DNA of 15,990 nucleotides from an uncultured Faecalibacterium sp. (GCA_934525735.1 CAKSZM010000040.1:1-15990), one strand, 5' to 3'. Positions 1 through 6,627 are shown, counted from the stretch's first letter. Numbers and translations: made by a program. The notes: generated from the letters alone by a model not told the origin.

Positions 1-2
1 TC

Positions 3-31
3 ATTTTACCACCGAAGTGGTTTTTTGTCAA
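3..31 (-). promoter_or_regulatory. Leftward promoter P2
   Basis: On the minus strand there is a perfect -35 hexamer TTGACA (26-31) and a -10 hexamer TAAAAT (3-8), separated by exactly 17 bp. Transcription would start just outside the left edge of the window. The spacer contains a small inverted repeat (ACCAC/GTGGT) that on the plus strand resembles a tiny terminator, but the promoter reading explains the sequence better. It lies about 180 bp downstream of P1, so the two form a tandem pair. Confidence 0.75.
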
Positions 32-119
32 GTCTTTTTTCGAAGCTTTTGAATTTTTCTGAACTTGGAGCGTTCTCGGCTCTCAGTGTCAGCTGGTGTT
101 TTTGAACGCCTATTGGTTC

Positions 120-130
120 TTTTCAAAGGC
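120..130 (-). promoter_or_regulatory. boxA-like antitermination motif in leftward leader
   Basis: The minus-strand leader about 50 nt after P1 contains GCCTTTGAAAA, which resembles the Firmicutes rRNA leader boxA core (CTTTGAAAA). BoxA recruits Nus factors to rRNA transcripts. It lies upstream of P2, so only P1 transcripts would carry this copy. The match is short and could be chance; its value is in combination with the two promoters. Confidence 0.4.
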
Positions 131-185
131 TTCGTGCTGAGGACTTCGGAAGTCATTCTTTTGTCTCAGCGCTTGGCGCTCAAGT

Positions 186-244
186 ATAATACCATATTCC
201 CCTGCACTTTGCAAGTGCTTTTTCCAAACTTTTTGGACTTTTTT
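186..244 (-). promoter_or_regulatory. Leftward promoter P1 with phased A-tract upstream element
   Basis: On the minus strand a -35 TTGCAA (209-214) and a -10 TATTAT (186-191) are separated by 17 bp. Directly upstream of the -35, A-runs (T-runs on the plus strand at 219-223, 230-234 and 239-244) recur at about one helical turn, which is typical of a curved UP element that binds the RNA polymerase alpha subunit. Strong tandem promoters with A-tract upstream DNA are characteristic of stable-RNA operons. I infer an rRNA operon reading left from the window edge. Confidence 0.75.
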
Positions 245-458
245 CGTCCTTTGGAATTTTGACCAGTTTTCATCGGACGGATCCGTTCTGTTTTGACATC
301 GTCCCATCGGTCTGCTCTTGTCTTCTATAATGTATATAAAGGGAACACGTATAGATATTTTCGGATATTACACCTCGGAAATGCAGTCCGGCTGTCAAGA
401 GGCAAGGCCCGAAATTTTGTCCTGAAAAAACTCCCGCAATTTTGGCTAAAACTCCAAA

Positions 459-506
459 ACGCAAAATGTAGTGGTATTTTTCTTGACTTGCCACTAGATA
501 GTGATA
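459..506 (+). promoter_or_regulatory. Two NrdR-box-like operators before nrdD
   Basis: NrdR is the zinc-ribbon/ATP-cone repressor of ribonucleotide reductase genes. It binds paired 16-bp boxes of consensus acaCwAtATaTwGtgt separated by about 15-16 bp. Box 1 (459-474) reads ACGCAAAATGTAGTGG and matches every strongly conserved position. Box 2 (491-506) reads CCACTAGATAGTGATA and matches nine of ten core positions if the T before the final wG is allowed to differ. The linker is 16 bp. The -35 hexamer lies in the linker and box 2 runs into the -10, so binding would block the promoter. The assignment rests on my recall of the consensus; nrdR itself is not in the window. Confidence 0.6.
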
Positions 507-510
507 GAAT
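483..510 (+). promoter_or_regulatory. nrdD promoter
   Basis: A -35 TTGACT (483-488) and a -10 TAGAAT (505-510) are separated by 16 bp. This places the start of transcription near 517 and gives a leader of about 90 nt. The NrdR-like boxes straddle both hexamers. Confidence 0.65.
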
Positions 511-537
511 AGAGCTACATTCAGTTTGTTGGATATC

Positions 538-584
538 GTGTGCGCAGACGGGTATCTCTTATTGTAAGAGATACCCGTTCACAC
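538..584 (+). promoter_or_regulatory. Long hairpin in nrdD leader
   Basis: A perfect 14-bp stem (548-561 with 565-578) closes a 3-nt TTG loop. GTGTG (538-542) can pair with CACAC (580-584) after an internal bulge. No T-run follows, so it is not a simple terminator. It ends about 11 nt before the SD (AAGGAGGAG, 595-603) and could stabilise the mRNA, modulate translation or bind a factor. Confidence 0.6.
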
Positions 585-608
585 TGTCAGATTTAAGGAG
601 GAGAACCG

Positions 609-2780
609 ATGAAGATCATTAAACGAAACGGTGCAGAAGTTCCCTTTGATATTACCAAAATCATCACGGCTGTAACAAAGGCCAGTGATTCTGTGGGCGG
701 GCAGAGCCGTCTGACCAAGGAGCAGATCAACGGGATTGCGGACGCTGTGACCGATCAGTGCCAGTCGCTGAACCGTGCCGTCAGCGTGGAAGAAGTGCAG
801 GATATGGTGGAAAACCAGCTTATGGACATCCGCGCCCACGACATTGCCCGTCATTATATCACCTACCGTTATGTTCAAAGCCTGAAGCGTCAGACCAACA
901 CCACTGACGAGCGCATCCTGAGCCTAATCGAATGCCAGAACGAAGAGGTCAAGCAGGAAAACGCCAACAAGAACCCCACCGTTAACAGCGTACAGCGTGA
1001 CTATATGGCCGGCGAGATCTCCAAGGATCTGACCGCCCGCCTGCTGCTGGATCCGGAGATCGTCAAGGCTCATCAGGAAGGCCTGATCCACTTCCACGAC
1101 TCCGACTACTTTGCACAGCACATGCACAACTGCGATCTGGTGAATCTGGAGGACATGCTGCAGAACGGCACCGTCATTTCCGGCACCTATATTGAGAAGC
1201 CCCACAGCTTCTCCACCGCCTGCAACATTGCCACTCAGATCATTGCACAGGTGGCTTCCAACCAGTACGGCGGCCAGAGCATCAGCCTGACCCATCTGGC
1301 TCCTTTTGTGGATGTCTCCCGCAAGAAGATCGCCGCCGAGGTCGAGGTTGAGATGGAAGGTCTGGACGTTTCCGCCGAGCGCAAGCGTGAGATCGTCGAG
1401 CGCCGCCTGCGCAACGAGATCAATCGCGGCGTGCAGACCATCCAGTACCAGGTCGTTACCCTGATGACCACCAACGGTCAGGCCCCCTTCATCACCGTGT
1501 TCATGTATCTGGGTGAAGCCCGCAACGCGCAGGAGAAGGCCGACCTCGCCATCATCATCGAGGAGACCATCCGTCAGCGCTATCAGGGCGTGAAGAACGA
1601 AGCGGGCGTGTGGATCACCCCCGCCTTCCCGAAACTGATCTATGTGTTGGAAGAGGACAACATCCGCCCCGGCACTCCTTACTATTACCTGACCGAGCTG
1701 GCCGCAAAGTGCACTGCCAAGCGCATGGTGCCTGACTACATCTCCGAGAAAAAGATGCTGGAGATGAAGGTTGACAAGAACGGCGAGGGTCACTGCTACA
1801 CATGCATGGGCTGCCGCAGCTTCCTGACCCCCTACGTGGATCCCGAGACCGGTAAGCCCAAGTACTACGGCCGCTTCAATCAGGGCGTTGTGACCATCAA
1901 TCTGGTGGATGTTGCGCTCAGTTCCAAGGGCAACTTTGAAAAGTTCTGGAAGATCTTCGACGAGCGTCTTGCTCTGTGCCACCGCGCCCTGCAGGCACGC
2001 CACAAGCGTCTGCTGGGCACCCCCAGCGATGCCGCTCCCATCCTGTGGCAGTACGGTGCACTGGCCCGCCTGAAGAAGGGCGAAAAGATCGACAAGCTGC
2101 TGTTCGGCGGCTACTCCACCATCAGCCTGGGCTATGCCGGCCTGTACGAGTGCGTGAAGTATATGACCGGCAAGAGCCACACCGACGCCGGTGCAAAGCC
2201 TTTTGCTCTGAGCGTGATGCAGCACATGAACGACAAGTGCAACGAGTGGAAGAAGGCCGAGAACATCGACTATTCCCTCTACGGCACCCCGCTGGAATCC
2301 ACCACCTACAAGTTCGCCAAGTGCCTGCAGAAGCGGTTCGGCATCGTGCCCGGCATTACCGACAAGAACTATATCACCAACAGCTACCATGTCCATGTGT
2401 CGGAGCACATCGATGCATTCACCAAGCTGAAGTTCGAGTCCGAGTTCCAGAAGCTGTCCCCGGGCGGCGCCATCAGCTATGTGGAAGTGCCCAACATGCA
2501 GGACAATCTGGAAGCCGTCATGAGCGTGCTGCAGTTCATCTATGACAACATCATGTATGCCGAGCTGAACACCAAGTCCGACTATTGCCAGGTGTGCGGC
2601 TACGACGGCGAGATCAAGATCGTGGAGGACGACGGCAAACTGGTATGGGAGTGCCCCAAGTGCGGCAACCGCGACCAGAACAAGCTGAACGTCGCCCGCC
2701 GCACCTGCGGTTATATCGGCACCCAGTTCTGGAACCAGGGCCGCACGCAGGAGATCAAGGATCGCGTGCTGCATCTGTAA
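609..2780 (+). CDS. nrdD: Anaerobic ribonucleoside-triphosphate reductase (class III)
   Basis: This enzyme reduces ribonucleoside triphosphates to dNTPs by glycyl-radical chemistry and works only without oxygen. The 723-residue length is normal. Residues 1-95 form an ATP-cone, the allosteric nucleotide-sensing domain. The core carries the cysteine cluster C396/C399/C402 in HCYTCMGCRS. The C-terminus has a zinc ribbon (C660, C663, C682, C685) followed by RRTCGYIG, the glycyl-radical loop with the radical on the conserved glycine (about G701), and ends in RVLHL. ATG 609 is preceded by AAGGAGGAG with good spacing. The activase gene nrdG follows, separated only by a repeat element, so the two probably form one transcription unit. 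NrdR-like boxes in the promoter suggest repression when dNTPs are plentiful. The GC-rich coding sequence contrasts with the AT-rich region upstream. Confidence 0.98.
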   Translation: MKIIKRNGAEVPFDITKIITAVTKASDSVGGQSRLTKEQINGIADAVTDQCQSLNRAVSVEEVQDMVENQLMDIRAHDIARHYITYRYVQSLKRQTNTTDERILSLIECQNEEVKQENANKNPTVNSVQRDYMAGEISKDLTARLLLDPEIVKAHQEGLIHFHDSDYFAQHMHNCDLVNLEDMLQNGTVISGTYIEKPHSFSTACNIATQIIAQVASNQYGGQSISLTHLAPFVDVSRKKIAAEVEVEMEGLDVSAERKREIVERRLRNEINRGVQTIQYQVVTLMTTNGQAPFITVFMYLGEARNAQEKADLAIIIEETIRQRYQGVKNEAGVWITPAFPKLIYVLEEDNIRPGTPYYYLTELAAKCTAKRMVPDYISEKKMLEMKVDKNGEGHCYTCMGCRSFLTPYVDPETGKPKYYGRFNQGVVTINLVDVALSSKGNFEKFWKIFDERLALCHRALQARHKRLLGTPSDAAPILWQYGALARLKKGEKIDKLLFGGYSTISLGYAGLYECVKYMTGKSHTDAGAKPFALSVMQHMNDKCNEWKKAENIDYSLYGTPLESTTYKFAKCLQKRFGIVPGITDKNYITNSYHVHVSEHIDAFTKLKFESEFQKLSPGGAISYVEVPNMQDNLEAVMSVLQFIYDNIMYAELNTKSDYCQVCGYDGEIKIVEDDGKLVWECPKCGNRDQNKLNVARRTCGYIGTQFWNQGRTQEIKDRVLHL

Positions 2781-2802
2781 TTTTTGCATAAAGGAAAGCG
2801 TC

Positions 2803-2940
2803 CTCGCCCTCTCAGTCAAAACCTTGCGGTTTTGCCAGCTCCCCCAAAGTGGGAGCCTTTGGCAGTACGGCAAACTTTGCCAATTTGCCAAGGCCTCTCC
2901 CTTTGGGAGAGGTGGCACCGCAGGTGACGGAGAGGGCGAG
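2803..2940 (+). repeat. Structured palindromic repeat, copy 1 (MITE-like)
   Basis: A 138-bp element with imperfect 16-bp terminal inverted repeats: CTCGCCCTCTCAGTCA at the left end and the complement of CTCGCCCTCTCCGTCA at the right end. Inside are nested hairpins: AAAACC-TTGC-GGTTTT, a CTCCC/GGGAG arm, a CCTCTCCC/GGGAGAGG arm, and CACC-GCA-GGTG. CCTTTGGCA and TTGCCAAGG can pair across the middle, giving a cruciform or cloverleaf-like fold. There is no open frame and no clear target-site duplication. It fills most of the gap between nrdD and nrdG. A second copy in the same orientation starts at 3592. Confidence 0.85.
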
Positions 2941-2958
2941 CCAGCTTGAAATGAAGCT

Positions 2959-3516
2959 ATGAACTACGCAACCATTAAATATTATGATATCGCCAATGGC
3001 CCGGGGGTGCGCACCAGCGTGTTCGTGTCCGGCTGCCGCCACCACTGTCCGGGGTGCTTCAATGCCATTGCCTGGAATTTTGACTACGGGCATCCCTTTG
3101 ACAAAGCCACCCGCAATCAGGTGTTTGCTTCCTGCCAGCCGGATTACATTGCCGGACTTTCGCTGCTGGGCGGCGAGCCGTTCGAGCCGGAAAACCAGCG
3201 GGAGCTGCTGCCCTTTGTGCGCAACTTCAAGGCGCTGTACCCGGAAAAGACGGTCTGGTGCTACTCCGGCTACACCTGGGAGCAGCTGACTGGCAAAGAG
3301 CCGAGCATTGCCCGGTGCGAAGCCACCGACGAACTTCTGGGCCTGCTGGATGTGCTGGTGGACGGCGAATTTGTCGAGGCGCAGCACGACATTTCCCTCC
3401 GGTTCCGGGGCAGCAGCAACCAGCGTCTGCTGGATGTGCAAAAGAGCCTTGCCGCCGGGGAGCCGGTGTGGTGGGAAGATGAAAAGGTGTTCGCCACCCA
3501 TACCATGGAACGTTAA
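2959..3516 (+). CDS. nrdG: Anaerobic ribonucleotide reductase activating protein (radical SAM)
   Basis: NrdG uses a [4Fe-4S] cluster and S-adenosylmethionine to install the glycyl radical on NrdD. The 185-residue length fits the family. The N-terminus has the GPGVRTSVFVSGC signature, and the cluster-binding CxxxCxxC motif is C26, C30 and C33 (CRHHCPGC). GGEPF near residues 71-75 is the SAM-contacting motif. It directly follows its partner nrdD. The start at ATG 2959 fits homologous N-termini, but I see no good SD before it: the nearest purine-rich run is the end of the repeat, about 22 nt away, and a small AGCTT/AAGCT inverted repeat (2943-2958) abuts the start codon. Translation may therefore be weak or depend on coupling or mRNA structure. 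Confidence 0.97.
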   Translation: MNYATIKYYDIANGPGVRTSVFVSGCRHHCPGCFNAIAWNFDYGHPFDKATRNQVFASCQPDYIAGLSLLGGEPFEPENQRELLPFVRNFKALYPEKTVWCYSGYTWEQLTGKEPSIARCEATDELLGLLDVLVDGEFVEAQHDISLRFRGSSNQRLLDVQKSLAAGEPVWWEDEKVFATHTMER

Positions 3517-3519
3517 ACA

Positions 3520-3590
3520 AAAGAAGCCGCTGCAATTTTTCCGGTTTGCAAAACGCCGAAAAATCCATTGCAGCGGCTTCTTTCTTTAGC
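3520..3590 (+). terminator. Intrinsic terminator after nrdG, probably bidirectional
   Basis: A perfect 16-bp stem (3520-3535 with 3568-3583), reading AAAGAAGCCGCTGCAA on the left arm, starts 4 nt after the nrdG stop. An inner ATTTTTCCGG/CCGAAAAAT pairing extends it. It is followed by TTTCTTT on the plus strand and by TTTTGTTT on the minus strand, so it can stop nrdG transcripts and any recQ read-through. The convergent gene arrangement fits this role. Confidence 0.85.
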
Positions 3591-3591
3591 A

Positions 3592-3740
3592 GGCTCGCCC
3601 TCTCAGTCATCTTGCTTTGCTCGATGCCAGCTCTCCCAAAGGGAGAGCCTTTGGCAGTCCACGCAAACTTCATCTCTTTGCCAAGGCCTCTCCCCTTTGG
3701 GAGAGGTGGATTTGCGAAGCAAAGACGGAGAGGGCGAGCC
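3592..3740 (+). repeat. Structured palindromic repeat, copy 2 (MITE-like)
   Basis: This 149-bp element ends in GGCTCGCCCTCTC and its complement GAGAGGGCGAGCC. It has the same plan and orientation as copy 1: a CTCTCCC-AAA-GGGAGAG hairpin, a CCTCTCCCC/GGGAGAGG hairpin, and a variable right-hand hairpin (TTTGC-GAA-GCAAA). That hairpin sits where copy 1 has CACC-GCA-GGTG, so pairing is kept while the sequence changes. It lies 20 bp beyond the recQ stop codon, between two convergent genes. Confidence 0.85.
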
Positions 3741-3760
3741 CGTTACTCTTATCTCTTTTC

Positions 3761-5344
3761 TTACTCCCGGCTGCCCACGGCGTCCTCGATGAGGCGCAGG
3801 AAGGCATTGCCATAGCGGGCGGCTTTCTTTTCGCCCACACCGCTGATGTTGAGCAGCTCATCGACACTCAGCGGCTTTTTCTCTGCCATCTCCCGCAAGG
3901 TCGCATCGCTGAATACCATAAAGGCCGGGATATTCTGTTTTCCTGCCAGCCGCTTGCGCAGAGCATACAGCGCGCTCAACAGCTTTTCGTCAAACTCGCT
4001 GAGCGGTACCGCGTCGGACTTTGCACGGCGGGATTTTGCCGGATTCGCCAGGCGGCGGGCGTTGTCCGCTGCGCGTTGGCGGGAATCTTCCAGCTGCACC
4101 TGTGCTTCCTGCTCTGCCGCCAGACAGCAGGAGCAGTTGCCGCATTTCTGGGGCGCAGCTTCACCAAAATACTGCAGCAAAAAGCCCCGCAGGCATTTCT
4201 GGGTCGTGGAATAGAAGGTCATGTACTTGAGCCGCTCTTCGGCTTTGCGGGCCGCTTCAGCCTTGACGTCGGCGGGCAGGCCGTTGTCCGCTTCCATCTC
4301 CTTGTCGATGAAGAACCGGATTGTGCGCACATCGGTGCCGGAATACAGCAGCGTACACCGCGCGGGCTGACCGTCGCGGCCGGCGCGCCCGGCCTCCTGA
4401 TAGTAGCTTTCCAGATCCTTGGGCATATTATAGTGGATGACGAACCGCACATTGGGCTTGTCGATGCCCATGCCGAAGGCATTGGTCGCCACCATGATCT
4501 GCACCCGGTCGTAGAGGAAATCGTCCTGATTCTTCCGCCGGGTGTCGGCGTCCAGCTTGGCGTGGTACGCCGCCGCCCGGATCCCCCGGCTCTGCAGCAG
4601 GCGGGCGGTCTCATCCACCTGTTTTGTGGTGCTGCAGTACACAATACCCGCGTTGTCCCGCTCCTTCAGCACAAGGTCCAGCAATTCCTGCGGCTTTTGG
4701 CTGGGCAGAGCGCGCCGGGTCTCAAAGTAAAGGTTCGGCCGGTCAAAGCTGGTCGTTACCTCATAGGGGCTTTGCAGCGCCAGATGGGTGCGGATATCCT
4801 CCCGCACATGGGCGGTAGCGGTGGCCGTGAACGCGCCCACCACCGGCCGCCGGGGCAGGCTGTCCACAAAGTCCTTGATGCGCAGGTAGCTGGGGCGGAA
4901 ATCCTGCCCCCACTGGCTGATGCAGTGGGCTTCGTCCACCGTCACCATGCTGATCTCCCGCTCCTGCACGAACCGCTGGAACCCCGGCATCTCCAGCCGT
5001 TCCGGCGCCACATAGATGATCTTGTACCAGCCCTCCCGGGCGCGGTGCAGCATCAGGGCCTTCTGGTTGTCCGTCAGGCTGTTGTTCAGGAACGCCGCCG
5101 CCACACCGGCCTGCACCAGCGCCCCCACCTGATCCTTCATCAGGCTCACCAGCGGGGACACCACGATGGTAATGCCCGGCAGCAGCAGCGCCGGCACCTG
5201 ATAACAGATGGACTTGCCCGCGCCGGTGGGCATCACGGCCAGCACATCCTGCCCGGCAAGCAGACGGCTGACGATCTCCTCCTGTCCGGAGCGGAAGGAA
5301 TCGTAACCAAAAACTTTTTTCAGGATGCTGTGCGGGTTTTCCAT
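3761..5344 (-). CDS. recQ: ATP-dependent DNA helicase RecQ (shortened RQC)
   Basis: RecQ unwinds 3'-5' during recombination and replication-fork repair. In this 527-residue protein Q21 is the motif 0 glutamine, MPTGAGKS (38-45) is Walker A, DEAH (137-140) is followed by the aromatic-rich CISQWGQDFR loop, and QEAGRAGRDG is motif VI. The zinc-binding cysteines are C384, C401, C404 and C407, with the same spacing as in E. coli RecQ. An HRDC domain fills about 448-520. Only about 40 residues, low in complexity and rich in Ala, Arg and Gln, separate zinc site and HRDC. The usual winged helix of roughly 100 residues is missing, which explains the length below the usual 590-610. ATG 5344 has a GGAGG SD. 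An extended -10 promoter lies about 60 bp upstream. Confidence 0.95.
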   Translation of the reverse strand: MENPHSILKKVFGYDSFRSGQEEIVSRLLAGQDVLAVMPTGAGKSICYQVPALLLPGITIVVSPLVSLMKDQVGALVQAGVAAAFLNNSLTDNQKALMLHRAREGWYKIIYVAPERLEMPGFQRFVQEREISMVTVDEAHCISQWGQDFRPSYLRIKDFVDSLPRRPVVGAFTATATAHVREDIRTHLALQSPYEVTTSFDRPNLYFETRRALPSQKPQELLDLVLKERDNAGIVYCSTTKQVDETARLLQSRGIRAAAYHAKLDADTRRKNQDDFLYDRVQIMVATNAFGMGIDKPNVRFVIHYNMPKDLESYYQEAGRAGRDGQPARCTLLYSGTDVRTIRFFIDKEMEADNGLPADVKAEAARKAEERLKYMTFYSTTQKCLRGFLLQYFGEAAPQKCGNCSCCLAAEQEAQVQLEDSRQRAADNARRLANPAKSRRAKSDAVPLSEFDEKLLSALYALRKRLAGKQNIPAFMVFSDATLREMAEKKPLSVDELLNISGVGEKKAARYGNAFLRLIEDAVGSRE

Positions 5345-5370
5345 GAGTTCCTCCGTTATATTGTATGAAT

Positions 5371-5390
5371 GCGTTCTGTGTGCGGAACGC
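5371..5390 (-). promoter_or_regulatory. Hairpin in recQ leader
   Basis: GCGTTC (5371-5376) and GAACGC (5385-5390) form a 6-bp stem with an 8-nt loop. It begins about 7 nt into the predicted recQ transcript and lies upstream of the SD. No T-run follows on the minus strand. Confidence 0.4.
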
Positions 5391-5403
5391 TCAAAACTTT
5401 ATC

Positions 5404-5411
5404 AGTATACC
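5404..5411 (-). promoter_or_regulatory. recQ promoter (extended -10)
   Basis: On the minus strand TGG precedes TATACT (5404-5409), an extended -10 element. No good -35 is visible 16-18 bp upstream. Predicted transcription start is near 5397, giving a leader of about 50 nt. Confidence 0.5.
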
Positions 5412-5512
5412 ACAAAATGGGATGTTTGGGCACCGAAAAGCATCACTTTCGCGCAAAAAGTACGGAAAGCCATGCTTCTTTTTCCGGAAGGATAGCTTTT
5501 CAGGCGCGAAAA

Positions 5513-5521
5513 TGCTATAAT
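5513..5521 (+). promoter_or_regulatory. Glycosyltransferase promoter (extended -10)
   Basis: TGC followed by a perfect TATAAT (5516-5521) makes an extended -10 element; the -35 region is poor. An 8-bp inverted repeat, TTTCGCGC (5447-5454) and GCGCGAAA (5504-5511), spans the upstream DNA. Its right arm ends four bases before the -10, so it could be an operator. Start is expected near 5528. Confidence 0.6.
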
Positions 5522-5536
5522 AGCAGTACATATCTC

Positions 5537-5563
5537 CATGCCGGCACATCCTTTGCCGGCATG
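5537..5563 (+). promoter_or_regulatory. Hairpin in glycosyltransferase leader
   Basis: CATGCCGGCA (5537-5546) and TGCCGGCATG (5554-5563) form a perfect 10-bp stem with a 7-nt loop. It lies about 10 nt after the predicted transcription start and 7 nt before the SD AAAGGAG (5571-5577). No T-run follows, so it is more likely stabilising or regulatory than a terminator. Confidence 0.6.
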
Positions 5564-5587
5564 ATAGAACAAAGGAGCTTTACTTTT

Positions 5588-6613
5588 ATGCAGAAACTGA
5601 TCACCTTTGCCGTTCCCTGCTACAATTCCGCAGCTTATATGCGCCACTGCATCGAAACGCTGCTGTCTGCAGGCGAGCAGGCTGAGATCATTCTGGTGGA
5701 CGACGGTTCCGTCAAGGACGAGACCCCGGCCATCTGCGACGAATATGCCGCCAAATATCCCACCATCGTCAAGGCCATCCATCAGGAGAACGGCGGCCAC
5801 GGCGAGGGCGTCAATCAGGGCATCCGCAACGCCACCGGCCTGTACTATAAGGTCGTGGACAGCGACGACTGGCTGAACACCGATGCCCTCAAAAAGGTTC
5901 TTGCACGGCTGTCCGCCCTTGTGGCCCGCGGCACGGCGCCCGATTTGATGATCTGCAACTATGTGTACGAGCATGTGGAGGACGGCACCAGCCACACCGT
6001 GCGCTACACCAATGTGTTCCCGGAGAACCGCCTGTTCAGCTGGATGCATGTGGGCCACTTCCGCCCGGACCAGAACATCTTGATGCATTCGGTGATGTAC
6101 CGCACCGAGGTGCTGCGCCAGTGCGGCATGGTGCTGCCCAAGCACACGTTCTACGTGGACAACATCTTCGTCTATCAGCCCCTGCCCTACGTCAAGAGCA
6201 TGTACTATATGGATCTGGACCTGTACCGCTACTTCATCGGCCGTGCCGACCAGAGCGTCAACGAGAGCGTCATGGTCAAGCGTGTGGACCAGCAGCTGCG
6301 GGTGACAAAGCACATGATCGACTGCCAGGATCTGGACGCGCTGAAGGGGCAGAAGCGTCTGCGCGCCTACATGGTGCACTACCTGTCCGTGATGATGGCC
6401 GTCAGCGATATCTTCCTGCTGCTGGACGGCAGCGCCGAAGCCCACGAAAAGCGCACCGAGCTGTGGCAGTACCTCAAGGCCAACACCAGCACCGGCGTGT
6501 ACAACGCGGTCAAGTACAATCTGGGCGGTCTGACCAACATGAAGTTCCCCGGCAGCGACAAGGTCATTCTGGGCGCTTACCGCGCCGCCCGCAAGATCTT
6601 CAAGTTCAACTAA
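5588..6613 (+). CDS. Family 2 glycosyltransferase
   Basis: A 341-residue cytoplasmic or membrane-associated enzyme with a GT-A fold that transfers a sugar from a nucleotide-sugar donor, probably to a glycan or lipid of the cell envelope. The N-terminus FAVPCYNSAAYM is the typical GT2 first strand. VDDGS (37-41) binds the nucleotide, and VDSDDW (90-95) holds the metal-binding DxD. There is no transmembrane segment. The open frame extends upstream to 5369, but ATG 5588 is chosen because it begins at the conserved domain start and has AAAGGAG at a 10-nt spacing. The gene is monocistronic, with its own promoter, leader hairpin and terminator. Donor and acceptor cannot be read from the sequence. 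The flippase at 9775-11265 is a possible pathway partner, but the two are not adjacent. Confidence 0.9.
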   Translation: MQKLITFAVPCYNSAAYMRHCIETLLSAGEQAEIILVDDGSVKDETPAICDEYAAKYPTIVKAIHQENGGHGEGVNQGIRNATGLYYKVVDSDDWLNTDALKKVLARLSALVARGTAPDLMICNYVYEHVEDGTSHTVRYTNVFPENRLFSWMHVGHFRPDQNILMHSVMYRTEVLRQCGMVLPKHTFYVDNIFVYQPLPYVKSMYYMDLDLYRYFIGRADQSVNESVMVKRVDQQLRVTKHMIDCQDLDALKGQKRLRAYMVHYLSVMMAVSDIFLLLDGSAEAHEKRTELWQYLKANTSTGVYNAVKYNLGGLTNMKFPGSDKVILGAYRAARKIFKFN

Positions 6614-6627
6614 ATCCTGTATTTTTC

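Larger units (their letters stand above)
1..608. other. Intergenic region with back-to-back promoters
   Basis: There is no convincing gene in these 608 bases. The left part (1-260) is T-rich on the plus strand, unlike the GC-rich genes. It reads best as the promoter and leader region of a transcription unit running left out of the window. The right part (about 450-608) holds the nrdD promoter, NrdR-like operator sites, a leader hairpin and the ribosome binding site. Short open frames here (for example 65-262 plus, 110-307 minus) have no SD or family resemblance. The stretch 262-450 shows only an isolated TATAAT at 326-331 without a matching -35. Confidence 0.75.

Noticed and set aside
8..26. 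Small ACCAC/GTGGT hairpin followed by T6, a possible plus-strand terminator
   Set aside because: The stem is only 5 bp, and the same bases form the spacer and hexamers of a near-perfect minus-strand promoter, a better explanation.
326..331. TATAAT on the plus strand upstream of nrdD
   Set aside because: No -35 at 16-18 bp and no extended TG; a better promoter lies at 483-510.
924..2918. 664-residue open frame on the minus strand across nrdD
   Set aside because: Antisense shadow of a highly conserved GC-rich gene; its product is Leu/Ala/Gly/His-rich low-complexity with no family and no SD.
2803..3740. Composite transposon or CRISPR-like array from the two repeats
   Set aside because: Only two long, palindromic copies, no spacers of constant length, no transposase, and nrdG is a core gene paired with nrdD.
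3617..5368. 583-residue plus-strand frame over recQ
   Set aside because: It is antisense to the clear RecQ helicase and runs through the repeat; no recognisable domain.
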